In this document: one piece after another, positions 29,170 through 39,014 of the stretch
How positions within the stretch are numbered: the stretch's first letter is position 1
How the letters are laid out: the number at the start of each line of letters is the position of its first letter
From: Paratrimastix pyriformis
Lineage: Eukaryota > Preaxostyla > Paratrimastigidae
NCBI GenBank assembly: GCA_027972325.1
Contig: JAPMOS010000237.1
Coordinates: forward strand, 1-43,859
Direction: 5' to 3'
DNA: 43,859 nucleotides
Made by a program: the position numbers and the translations under genes
Notes under the pieces: generated by a model
What the model was told of the DNA's origin: nothing
The model's database searches: none
The model's input: only the letters and a program-made list of their open reading frames with translations

Positions 29170-30544
29170 TCCCCTGATCTCCCGTTCTCCCTGCTCTTCC
29201 CTCCTCACACCCTGATCTCCCTGCTCACCCTTTCCTGCCACTCTCCTCCTCTCCTCACTCCCCTGCTCTCACTCCCTGCTCTCCCTCACCCTCATCTGCT
29301 CTCGCCCTCACCTCACCCTCCCCTGCTCTCCCTCACCCTCCACCCTCACCTGCTCTCCTCACCCTCCTCTCTCCCTCACCTGCTCTCTCCATCACCCTCG
29401 CCTGCTCTCCCTCACCCTCCTCTCCCTCACCCTCCTCTCGCTCACTCCCCTCCTCTCCCTCCTCCTCTCCCTCCTCCTCCTCTCCCTCCTCCTCCCTCCT
29501 CCTCCTCCTCTCCCTCCTCCTCTCCCTCCTCCTCGCTCCTCTCGCTCTCCTCTGCTCTCCCTCAGCCTCCTCTGCTCTCTCGCACTCGCCTGCTCTCCCT
29601 CCCCTCGTCTGCTCTCTCCCTCACCCTCCTCGCTCTCCCTCCTCCTATCCCTCCTACTCTCCCTTCTCCTCTCGCTCCTCCTCTCGCTCCTCCTCTGCTC
29701 TCCCTCGCCCTCCCCTGCTCTCCCTCCTCCTCTCCCCCCTCCTCTGCTCTCCCTCACCCTCCTGCTCTCCCTCACCCCTCACCTGCTCTCCCTCACCCTC
29801 ACCTGCTCTCCCTCACCCTCACCTGCTCTCCCTCACCCTCCTCTGCTCTCCTCACCCTCCTCGCTCTCCTTCACCCTCCCTCACCCTCACCCTCCTCTCC
29901 CTCACCTCCTCTCGCTCTCCTCACTCCACCCCTCCCTCCTCTCCCTCCTCTCTCGCTCTCCTGCTCTCCTCGCCCTCCTTTCGCTCTCCTGCTCTCCTCT
30001 CGCTCTCCTCTGCTCTCTCGCCCTCTCCTGCTCTCTCGCACCCTCTCCTGCTGCTCTCCCTCCTCCTCTCGCTCTCCCTGCTCACCCTCCTCACCCTCAC
30101 CCTCCCCTCCTCTCCCTCACCCTCTCCCTCATCCTCCTCTCGCTCTCCCTCACCCTCCTCTCGCCCTCCTCTCGCTCTCATTCGCCCTCCTCTCGCTCTC
30201 ATTCACCCTCCACCCTCCCCTCCTTTCGCTCCTCCTTTCGCTCTCTCCTGCTCTCCCTCACCCTCACCCTCGCCCTCACCCTCACCTGCTCTCCCTCACA
30301 TGCTCTCCCTCACATGCTCTCCCTCACATGCTCTCCCTCACATGCTCTCCCTCACATGCTCTCCCTCACCTGCTCTCCCTCACCTGCTCTCCTCTCGCTC
30401 TCCTCCTCTCGCTCTCTCCTGCTCTCCCCTCCTCTCCTCCCCCTCACCTGCTCTCTCCATCACCCTCCCCTGCTCTCCCTCACCCTCTCGCTCTCATTCA
30501 CTCCCCTCCTCTCCCTCTCCCTCACCCTCACCTGCTCTCCCTCA
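29170..30544. repeat. pyrimidine-rich low-complexity tract
   Basis: Nearly 1.4 kb of C and T on the plus strand with scattered A and G, built from CTCTCCCTCACC- and CTCGCTCTCC-type words, including CTCTCCCTCACATG in tandem at about 30288-30370. Long ORFs here (Ser/Pro/Leu-rich on plus, Arg/Glu-rich on minus) are composition artefacts. Copy B abuts its right end. Confidence 0.9.
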
Positions 30545-31321
30545 AGTAGTTATAAAAGGAGAGTTCTGAGACAAGCGATTTTCACACACAATTTTTTGAG
30601 CTTGCGTTGTTATTTGAGACAAAAATCGATTTCTTCAGAACAAAATCTTTTTTTCTCATTATATTTTATCGAAAAGGAGCATTTTATTTTATCAGCTTTG
30701 AATGATTTAAGCATTAATTTTCTCGAGCTACAAACGTTATTTGAGGCAAAATCGATTTCTTCAGAGCAAAATCTTTTTCTCAATGTTTTTAAGTAAAACG
30801 AGCATTTTATTTTAATCAGCTTGGAATGATTTAAGCATCAATTCATTCGAGCTACAAACGAAATTAGAGGCAAAAGCGAATTCTCCATGCATTTTCAATT
30901 TTTTCCATTTTTGTCCCAGAAATTATTTTGCCATTTTGTCAAATCAAACAATTCAATCATCTTAAGCATCAAACGAAAGAGAATTCAATCAGAAACAGCT
31001 TATCTCTTCATTCAAAATAAAATTGTGACAAAAGTGCTTTTCAAAAGTGATCATTAAATAATGCATCAATCTTAAGTAAATGATGCATTCTTTTGATTGA
31101 ATCAGCTCAAATAATTGATTCTAAGAAAATGGAAAAGTATGACAAAATGATAAAACAATATGAAATTTGATTTCAGCACCGAGCCCTTTAAAGCGAAAAT
31201 TTACTCAGCTTTGACATGAATTGAAAGAGAAATCAATCAGATTTACCTTCTATTTCAAAGAGATAAAAACAGCGTTTCATCATTTGAGCTCTGAGTGTTT
31301 TAAGATGATAATTCAATGAGC
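30545..31321 (+). repeat. left terminal inverted repeat of copy B
   Basis: 777 bp, starting AGTAGTTATAAAAGGAGAG and ending TTCAATGAGC, closely matching the TIR at 38114-38899 and the inverted one ending at 15310. It contains two degenerate 128-bp tandem units from about 30613 and 30741. A terminal AG and TIRs of several hundred bp are usual for Polintons. Confidence 0.9.
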
Positions 31322-31394
31322 AACTGGGGCTAACTCAATGAAATAGTGAACGAGTGATAGCAGTTGATTAACATGTAAAGGTATTTGAAGAAAA

Positions 31395-31422
31395 ATAATT
31401 ATCTATAGTTGGTATATAGAGA
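31395..31422 (+). promoter_or_regulatory. promoter-like region with CTATAG
   Basis: AATTATCTATAGTTGGTATATA just before the ATG at 31423; CTATAG is at 31403-31408. It parallels the sequence before 39015 at the other type of end, so both ends carry the same outward-in promoter pattern. Inferred. Confidence 0.4.
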
Positions 31423-31593
31423 ATGAATTGTGATAAGCATCCAGTTAAGATTGATAGGGCGCTATTTGAACTCCTACAGGAGTTGATTAAGCTTCATGGT
31501 GATGAATATTTCACTGTTACAATAACTAAGAAGAAAGGAGATGAGAGTGACGATTCCACAACAATAGTGTATGAAAATGAATATTTCCATTAA
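31423..31593 (+). CDS. 56-residue ORF next to left TIR
   Basis: Open from ATG 31423 to TAA 31591-31593. It reads MNCDKHPVKIDRALFELLQEL, then EYFTVTITKKKGDESD: an amphipathic helix, beta strands and an acidic tail. No family recognised. A CTATAG promoter-like motif lies 15 bp upstream, and its stop overlaps the stop of the converging integrase, both of which favour a real gene. Confidence 0.5.
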   Translation: MNCDKHPVKIDRALFELLQELIKLHGDEYFTVTITKKKGDESDDSTTIVYENEYFH

Positions 31594-32620
31594 CGGAGCT
31601 TCATATCATGCATTATATTATCTGTGTCAATACCTTCTCGAGTCAGTCTTCGTTTGACGAGTCTTTTCTTCTTTGTGTCATCAATCTTCTTGACAGCTTT
31701 TCAGTGCTCTCCTTCTCGATGATTTCACCAACCTTCTTCAACTCATATTGTTTGTAGTGTTTTTCAACAGTTCTCCAGACTTCAGGTTCTTGAGAACATA
31801 CTTTTACCATCGAATGAGTCAATGATATAGACAGCGAGAGAATACTTTACTTCATCACCTTTAGCGAATGCTTTGAGCTTTCGAACAGCACGAACATGGT
31901 CACCAATATTATAAATACGTTCTATTTGAGTGACTGATTGTTTGTTTGTATCATGGTTGTTGAACACATTATAAGGTGTTGCTTTAATGGTTCTGTGGTA
32001 ATCATTGTTGTAAGAAGATACCAAATCAGGAAGAACTTTAGTCCAATCGGAGTCACCAGAAGAGAGACGCCAACGTTGTAGTTTGAGAGCAATTGTACGA
32101 TTGAATCGTTCAACAATACTATTCTTATTGATTTCTTCAGGGTCACTGAAATGAGCCACAACATGATTATCAGTCATCCATTTGACATATTGTTTAGCTT
32201 GGAATTCATTGTCACAGTTGATGTTTTCAGGAGTACCTTTTAAGTCATCATGGAAGATACTTTTAATTGCTTTGAGAACCTCAGTGGGCTTTCTTGTTTT
32301 AAGTGGACGACAGGCAGCATAACGAGAGTACACATCAATAACACAGAGGATGTTCTCGAATCCAGTTCTCGTCTTAAAACGATCATAGATGATGATATCC
32401 ATCTGAACACATGCGAGAGCAGTATGAGCCACAATCGTGTTGAACTTTTGGGTTTTCTATCTTCTTTCATGATTTGATAATCAGGTGTCTTATTTAGCAC
32501 GTTTTGGACAGCATCTAAGGTGATTTTCTTGTCATCTTGTTTGAGTTTTCGATACAATTTAGGAGCAGAAACAAAGCCCGTTTTAGGATTGCTATAAGCA
32601 TTTTGAATGGTCTTTTCCAT
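31590..32620 (-). pseudogene. Polinton DDE integrase (retroviral-like rve)
   Basis: The N-terminal helical part (MEKTIQNAYSNPKTGF) is followed by an rve core: QMDIIIYD (first Asp), DVYSRYAAC, NCDNEF (second Asp) and NSIVERFNRTI (Glu). Then come the SYNNDYHRTIKATP segment typical of this fold and a C-terminal IGDHVR... SH3/chromo-like strand region. It catalyses strand transfer of the element ends with 6-bp duplicates in this family. It is transcribed toward the left TIR, its stop overlapping the 56-residue ORF. Broken (about two breaks). Confidence 0.9.
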
Positions 32621-32699
32621 TAGTATAATGAAGTTATAAAATTAAAAGTGACTTAGAGAAACCTTAAATTTATAGATTAATAAAATATTATGAAAAAAT

Positions 32700-32721
32700 T
32701 TTATCTCACACTACTATAGAC
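32700..32721 (+). promoter_or_regulatory. promoter-like CTATAG before polymerase
   Basis: CTACTATAGAC with CTATAG at 32714-32719, ending two bases before the ATG at 32722. The 100 bp between this ATG and the divergent integrase start is AT-rich. Inferred from recurrence of the motif. Confidence 0.4.
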
Positions 32722-35700
32722 ATGACAACTAAAACCGCAAATCCATTTGTTGCATTTGATGGACTCTCAGATGAAGAGGCGAAGAAGTTGTTCGAAGAAT
32801 ACATAAATAAACGGCAGGCAACGTCACCAAAACAGGAAAAGAAAGAAAAGAAAGAAGTGAAGATTGCACAAGAAGAAGTTATTGATGTAGATGCCTTATC
32901 AACAAAAGGAGCAGAAAACGTCGAAGATGAGTTTGGAAAAATAGCACAATATGAAGTGGTAGAATGCAAAAAGCTATGAAAGGTTTCATGAAGAACTATT
33001 CTATTATGAACCATGGAAAGATCGAGGCAACTGACTACAAACAAAGTGTCGAGAGGTGTTTTGTGGACACTGAAGGAATGATAAAAAGATATTATATGAA
33101 GAGATGAAGGGAGGACAGTTCAAACTGAACATCGTGTTGAAATGTCAGTTCACCAAAGAAGACAAGTCAATGTATGGACACTTTTCGTCGGGCAGCATTC
33201 GAATTCTCGGTAAGAAAGACATTGAAGAAGGAATTGGGAATGCAGTGTCGAGAATCCAAGAGCTCGTGGACAATTTTGTTAACAATGGAAGTGCATGGGT
33301 CCTAAAACGTATTGAGAATGTGTTTTGAATGTAGCCTCATACAAGCCAATGCGTGGAAGCAGTTACATTGAATTACCAGAGGTATTGAACCAGAAGAAAG
33401 CATTGATAAATATTCAGAATGATGACAATGAGTGTTTTAAATGGAGTGTTTTAGCAACATTGCATCCAGTTGATGTGCATCCAGAGAGAGTGAAGCAATA
33501 CATGAAGTATGACAATGAGCTCGACTTTAAGGGCATTCATTTTCCAATGGAAATTGACAGTATACCACGATTTGAAGCTAAAAATAACATAGCCATCAAT
33601 GTGATCGAGCATCATATCACAACAAAAAAGGTTAAGAAGGAGAAGAAGACATCAGTTGTCTTCAATCCATTGTATGTCTCACCAATTTGGAATACGGCTA
33701 AAACGGTAGTCAATATGCTACGTATAACAGAGCTCGATGAAAATACAGAGGTGATGAAAGGAGAAGGATGTGAGAAGACAGAAACCAACTCACATTATGT
33801 GTTGATTAAAGATTTGTCTCGTCTCTTAAGTTCAAGCCAGAACAGCCACAATGGAAAAAAGTATTTTTGTCTGAACTGTATGCATGGATTTTGGAATGAA
33901 AGCCTGTTGCAAAGGCATAAACCAGTGTGCTATGAACATGAATGTTGTCAAGCATGGTTACCAATAGAAGAAGATGCTCATGTCGAATTCAAGCATATAT
34001 CAAAATCAGTGAAGCAACCTTTTGCGATTTATGCAGATTTTGAAGCACTCACAACACCAATTGATGATGATGACGATGAGAAAAAAATAAAAGCAGCATA
34101 TCAGCACCATAATGTGTGTTCATATGCATACAAAGTTGTCAGTAATTATCCAGAGTTTGAGAGACCAATACAACTGTATCGTGGTGAAGGAGCAGTTGAG
34201 CATTTCTTAAAATCCATCATCGAAGAGCGTAAAACGATACTGAAGATAGTCAAAAGGAACTGTGAGATGAACTTATCGAAGGAACAACAAAAAGAGTTTG
34301 ATAAAGCCACTGTGTGTCATATTTGTGGACGAGAGATCGAAGATGAATCAGATAAAGTGAGAGACCATGATCATATTACGGGTGAATATCGAGGGGCAGC
34401 ACATAATGGATGTAACTTATTATTCAGTCTGAAGAATTACAAGGTACCAGTTTTCTTTCACAATCTAAAGGGTTATGATTCTCACCTCTTAATGCAAGAA
34501 ATAGGGAACTTTAGTGAGAAAATTACATGCTTAGCATTGACTGAAGAGAAGTATCTGTCGTTCTCGATGGATGGAAATATAGAGTTCAAAGACAGTTTTG
34601 CATTCATGACAGAATCATTGGATAAATTATCAGAGAACTTAGGAAAGAACAACTACGATGATTTTATCAGAACAAAAGCAGATTGGAAAGGAATCAGTGA
34701 AGAGAACCTGAAACTTTTATGCCAGAAGGGTGTTTATCCATATGACTATTTGAACACAATGGAGAAGTTCGATGAGACTGAATTGCCACCAAAGGAAGCA
34801 TTTTACAGTAAACTAAACGATAAAGCCATATCTGATGAAGATTATGCACATGCACAGACAGTATGGAACACATTTGAATGTGAAACGTTAGGTGATTATC
34901 ATGACATATACCTTAAAACTGATGTGTTACTATTAGCAGATGTCTTCGAAAAGTTTCGTAGCATGTGTATGAAAAATTACGGGCTCGATCCGGTATGTTA
35001 CGTGTCATTACCAGCAATGTCATGGGATGCTGCATTGAAGCGTTCGAAGGTGGAGTTAGACTTATTTAATGACACACAAATGGACATGCATTTGTTTATT
35101 GAGAAGGGTATTCGAGGAGGGATTTCAATGATAACGAACAGATATTGTCAAGCCAACAACAAGTACATGAAGACATACAACAAAGAGGGCAAAACGGTGT
35201 ACATTCTGTATCTCGATGCTAACAACCTTTACGGCAAAGCAATGAGTTATAGACTACCAACGACTGATTTTCAATGGGAAAAGAACGTAAGCAAGTTCAC
35301 GAAGAGCAAGATAATGTCATTAGACAAGAATGGAGATAGAGGCTACATATTAGAAGTGGATTTATCATATCCAAAAGAACTACATGACATGCACAATGAT
35401 TATCCATTAGCACCATGCAAGAAGGTTGTAGAAGATGAAAAGTTATCTGAATACCAGAAGTTGTTGAAGACGAATTTAAGCCTAAAGCAGGCAAAAGTTG
35501 AGAAGTTGATTTGTGATTTTGAAGACAAGACTGATTATGTTGTGCATTATCGTGCACTCCAGCTATATTTGAGTTTAGGAATGGAACTGAAAGCAGTCAA
35601 AAGAGTGATGAGTTTTAAACAAGATGATTGGTTAGAAGACTACATAGGATTCAATACCAACGAGCGTTCAAAACAAAGAATGAATTCGAGAAGGCACTAT

Positions 35701-36594
35701 TCAAATTAGCCAACAATGCAGTCTTTGGAAAAACCATGCAGAACAATCGTTCTCACATCAACTTTACACTAACATCCAGTGAGGAGAAGGCACGTAAGCT
35801 CGTAGCCAAGCCAAATTATGAGAAGACAGTGATATTTGGAGATAAACTCGTAGGCATACATGCAAGACAGACATCAGTCAAATTGAACATGCCAATAGCA
35901 GTTGGGCAATCAATATTAGACTTATCCAAGATGCACATGTATGACTTTTACTACAACACACTCAAAGCAAAGTATGGAGACAAAGTCAAATTGCTATTCA
36001 CAGATACTGACAGTTTATGTGTTGCAGTGGAGACAGAAGACATATATGAAGATATGAAAGAATTTGAAGACGAACTCGATACATCCAATTATCCAGAGGA
36101 CAATGCGCTATTCAGCGAAAAGAACATTGCCAAGATTGGAAAGTTCAAGGATGAAGCCAAAGGCAAGCAAATCATAGAGTTCTGTGGATTACGTTCGAAG
36201 ATGTATTCATATGTCATAGAAGGTGATGAAGAGAAGCATGCCAAATGCAAAGGTGTGAAGAAGTCAGCAATTAAACAGGAATTATCACACAAAAGGTTCA
36301 TGGACTGTTTGAACTCAGAATGTCTGAAGCCAAAACGCAAACAGAATGATGAAGAGATTGATGAAGAGATTGACGAAGAGATGAAGAAAAGAATGAAGAG
36401 ATGGAGAAAAGAATGATGAAGAGATTGATAAGGCACATCCTAAGGTGAAGTTCTGTGCAATTCAAAGCAAATATCACCAACTCTATGCAGTATCAGTGAA
36501 CAAGTTTGCATTGTGCTCTTATGATGATAAAAGGTATCTCAGAAACAAGACTGATAGTTACGCTTATGGGCATTATGCAATCAAGATTGCATAA
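32722..36594 (+). pseudogene. Polinton protein-primed DNA polymerase B
   Basis: A Lys/Glu-rich N-terminal extension is followed by FKWSVLATLHP and then the exonuclease: YADFEAL (Exo I), FFHNLKGYDSHLL (Exo II) and LKTDVLLLADVF (Exo III). Between Exo I and II is a zinc/HNH-like motif (CHICGREI, then VRDHDHITGEYRGAAHNGCN), characteristic of Polinton polymerases. The palm has YLDANNLYG (motif A), LANNAVFGKTMQN (motif B) and FTDTDSLCVAVE (motif C). It replicates the element from a terminal protein. It sits divergent from the integrase. It is broken (about three breaks); the catalytic motifs are visible. Confidence 0.9.
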
Positions 36595-36630
36595 TCGAAT
36601 GGATGGTTGCACCATCCGTTGCATTACCGG
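36576..36630. repeat. 55-bp double-hairpin segment absent from copy A
   Basis: Compared with copy A (about 395-412), copy B has about 54 extra bases made of two adjacent hairpins: TTATGCAATC-AA-GATTGCATAA and GGATGG-TTGCA-CCATCC, joined by TCGAAT and followed by GTTGCATTACC. A similar two-hairpin array occurs in the extra sequence of copy A at 1590-1637. It may be a tiny mobile palindromic element. Confidence 0.5.
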
Positions 36631-36682
36631 ATTAAAATGGAGCAATCGAAGACTAAGTGAAATTTTATCAGCGTTCATTATT

Positions 36683-36889
36683 ATGGAACCATATCAACAG
36701 TCAACATTTGACAAGATGAATGCTAAACTGACATCAATTGAACGCTCAATGAAAGACATAACTAACCTATTAGAGGCATTATTAGAAGAAACTGTTGTGT
36801 ATGGAGAGTTACAGAAACAGTGCAGAGAGCAAAGCAGGAGATACAATTTGGAAGCACCATCCGAAAATCAAAAAATGAAAGTGACTTAA
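36683..36889 (+). CDS. 68-residue coiled-coil ORF
   Basis: ATG at 36683, MEPYQQSTFDKMNAKL, then a heptad-like helix (ERSMKDITNLLEALLEETVV) and a basic, polar tail. It is conserved in position in copy A. It could be a small dimerising protein, or the remains of the polymerase 3' region. Function unknown; open here. Confidence 0.45.
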   Translation: MEPYQQSTFDKMNAKLTSIERSMKDITNLLEALLEETVVYGELQKQCREQSRRYNLEAPSENQKMKVT

Positions 36890-36914
36890 ATACAGTTGAA
36901 ATATGATATTTATC

Positions 36915-36934
36915 TAATACTATAGTATAGTAAA
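36915..36934 (+). promoter_or_regulatory. CTATAG promoter-like motif before GIY-YIG
   Basis: TAATACTATAGTATAG with CTATAG at 36920-36925, nine bases before the ATG at 36935. The same region precedes the copy A gene at 694. Inferred. Confidence 0.4.
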
Positions 36935-37690
36935 ATGAAATACTACATATATAAGATAGTCAACACTGTTGAGCCGAATGAATTATATATAGGTTCAACA
37001 AAGAACATCCGTTCGAGATGGGCAGTGCATAAAACACATGTCAAGAGTGGATGTACACATCTGCTTTACAGCAGAATGAGAGAAGTAGGTATTGACAAGT
37101 TTACCATTGAAGAAATAGAAGCCATTTGTGATTGTGAGAACATTAAAGAGATAGAAGAGAAATACATCAAAGAATATACAGAAAAGGGTTTCAAGATGCT
37201 TAATATGATTAAAGCATGTCGCACTGAAGATGAGCGCAAAGAATACCAACAGGAGAAATACAAGAAGACCTTTTGCAAGGATTTGTCGAACTACAAGCCG
37301 AGAGAATACAAGAAGAAGGAGAAATATGTGAAAGGAGCAAGGACTCAAGTAATAGTGACAAATAAGACAGATGGGACGAAAACAATATACAAGTCACTCT
37401 ATGCATGCAGTGTAGCATTGAAATTGAATCTAAATCAGGTTAAACAAAGATGTGAAAGTAGTTTTACATTTGATGACCTCGTATTTGAGTATGGAGAGTC
37501 AAAGAAACTCTTACCACCACAACTCAGGAAGACATTGAACAGTTTGCAGTCATCAATTACCTACTTAGGCATTTCAGCTAAGACTAACAAAGAGCAATAC
37601 AAGCAAATGCTTTTTGATAAGATAAAAAACCATAAGAAGATACAGAAGGAAGATAAGGATGCACTTTATGAGTACCTCATTGATTTCTAA
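36935..37690 (+). CDS. GIY-YIG endonuclease
   Basis: 251 residues, open. The nuclease domain is at the N-terminus: YIYKIVN (GIY strand), ELYIGSTKNIRSRW (YIG strand plus the conserved Arg), H32-type HK after it, and a Glu in the IEEIEAICDC region. A Lys-rich linker and a helical, DNA-binding-type tail follow (NUMOD-like repeats such as YKSLYACSVALKLNLNQV, which resemble helix-turn-helix modules of homing nucleases). In Polintons such genes may spread as homing nucleases or process DNA. It follows the polymerase and precedes the zinc-ribbon gene. Looks whole, unlike its copy A counterpart. Confidence 0.85.
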   Translation: MKYYIYKIVNTVEPNELYIGSTKNIRSRWAVHKTHVKSGCTHLLYSRMREVGIDKFTIEEIEAICDCENIKEIEEKYIKEYTEKGFKMLNMIKACRTEDERKEYQQEKYKKTFCKDLSNYKPREYKKKEKYVKGARTQVIVTNKTDGTKTIYKSLYACSVALKLNLNQVKQRCESSFTFDDLVFEYGESKKLLPPQLRKTLNSLQSSITYLGISAKTNKEQYKQMLFDKIKNHKKIQKEDKDALYEYLIDF

Positions 37691-37717
37691 GTTGTTTTGA
37701 GTTTTGTTTTGAATTGA

Positions 37718-37744
37718 ATTAATATAATCTATTGTTATATTAAT
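37718..37744. promoter_or_regulatory. perfect 10-bp inverted repeat before zinc-ribbon gene
   Basis: ATTAATATAA (37718-37727), spacer TCTATTG, TTATATTAAT (37735-37744), ending one base before the ATG at 37746. It is conserved in copy A (2124-2149). Operator or core promoter inferred. Confidence 0.45.
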
Positions 37745-37745
37745 C

Positions 37746-38113
37746 ATGAAGGAAATGGATGAGAAAGCAGAGAGAAAACGTCTGATGCAATTGTCATTAG
37801 ACTTATACAGACAGGAAGTTGAGAAGGAACCAAAAGAACCAGAATGGAAGTGTTGTGATAAACCAGATGCAGTTACGACACCAGAAGGTTTGAATGTCTG
37901 TCAGAACTGTGGATGTGTATTAGAGACACCATTTGTATGTAATTTTCAGGAAGAGCGAGCAGCACGTAATAAGTCACATTATGTGCCATATAAACCATCG
38001 AATTATTTCAACCAGGTGTTTAGCAAGATGGTACATTATCAAATAGCGCCGTCAGTCAGAGAAAGCATGAAGAGACAGTTTGCAAAGATAAAAGACAGGT
38101 TAGCCATCAGTAA
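37746..38113 (+). pseudogene. zinc-ribbon gene, possibly VLTF3-like, interrupted
   Basis: About 120 residues remain: a basic Lys/Glu lead, KCCDKPDAV then VCQNCGCVL (zinc ribbon), then HYVPYKPSNYF, MVHYQIAPSVRES and a basic helix. The ribbon plus Y..., IP-like elements recall VLTF3-type late transcription factors of large DNA viruses, and a TFIIB-type ribbon is the alternative. If the first is right, it would switch on the virion gene block to its right. The gene is interrupted at 38114 by the terminus of copy C. The part present looks open. Confidence 0.6.
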
Positions 38114-38899
38114 AGTAGTTATAAAAGGAGAGTTCTGAGACAATCGATTTTCACACACAATTTTTCACGCTTGCGTTGTTATTTGAGGCAAAAATCGATT
38201 TCTTCAGAACAAAATCTTTTTTTCTCATTATTTTTTATTGAAAAGGAGCATTTTATTTTATCAGCTTTGAATGATTTAAGCATTAATTTTCTCGAGCTAC
38301 AAACGTTATTTGAGGCAAAAATCGAATTCTTCAGAGCAAAATCTTTTTTCTCAATGTTTTTTAAGTAAAACGAGCATTTTATTTTAATCAGCTTGGAATG
38401 ATTTAAGCATCAATTCATTCGAGCTACAAACGAAATTAGAGGCAAAAAGCGAATTCTCCATGCATTTTCAATTTTTTTTCCATTTTTTGTCCCAGAAATT
38501 ATTTTGCCATTTTTGTCAAATCAAACAATTCAATCATCTTAAGCATCAAACGAAAGAGAATTCAATCAGAAACAGCTTATCTCTTCATTCAAAATAAAAT
38601 TGTGACAAAAGTGCTTTTCAAAAGTGATCATTAAATAATGCATCAATCTTAAGTAAATGATGCATTCTTTTGATTGAATCAGCTCAAATAATTGATTCTA
38701 AGAAAATGGAAAAGTATGACAAAATGATAAAACAATATGAAATTAGATTTCAGCACCGAGCCCTTTAAAGCGAAAATTTACTCAGCTTTGACATGAATTG
38801 AAAGAGAAATCAATCAGATTTACCTTCTATTTCAAAGAGATAAAAAACAGCGTTTCATCATTTGAGCTCTGAGTGTTTTAAGATGATAATTCAATGAGC
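38114..38899 (+). repeat. terminal inverted repeat of copy C
   Basis: 786 bp, closely matching the TIR at 30545 in direct orientation and the one ending at 15310 in inverted orientation. It keeps the two 128-bp internal units. Beyond 38899 copies C and A stay similar to the ssDNA-binding-type gene, while copy B diverges, which marks the TIR's inner edge. Confidence 0.9.
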
Positions 38900-38974
38900 T
38901 ACTGATGATATAATGAGGAATATCTCATCAGAATGCGCACTCATTATAATCACCAAATCAGTAAAGGTATTTTA

Positions 38975-39014
38975 AGAAAAATTATTATCTATAGTTAGTA
39001 TATAATAACCACTA
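38975..39014 (+). promoter_or_regulatory. promoter-like region with CTATAG
   Basis: AAAAATTATTATCTATAGTTAGTATATAATAACC-type sequence ending just before ATG 39015; CTATAG at 38989-38994 and TATATAAT downstream of it. Same as before 12975 in copy A. Inferred. Confidence 0.45.

Larger units (their letters stand above)
30545..38113 (+). mobile_element. Polinton/Maverick copy B, left-hand part
   Basis: Starts with the TIR at 30545. Order: TIR, 56-residue ORF, DDE integrase (minus), protein-primed polymerase, coiled-coil ORF, GIY-YIG, zinc-ribbon gene; then it is interrupted at 38114 by the end of another copy. The left flank is the pyrimidine tract (CCCTCA would be its side of a 6-bp duplicate). 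The integrase and polymerase are broken (a few breaks each); the coiled-coil ORF and GIY-YIG look whole. DNA shared with copy A is nearly identical, so the family is young. Confidence 0.9.

Noticed and set aside
28609-30549. 646-codon ORF rich in Ser, Pro and Leu, and Arg/Glu-rich ORFs on the opposite strand
   Set aside because: Composition artefact of the satellite, GC microsatellite and pyrimidine tract; no domain and no normal codon pattern.
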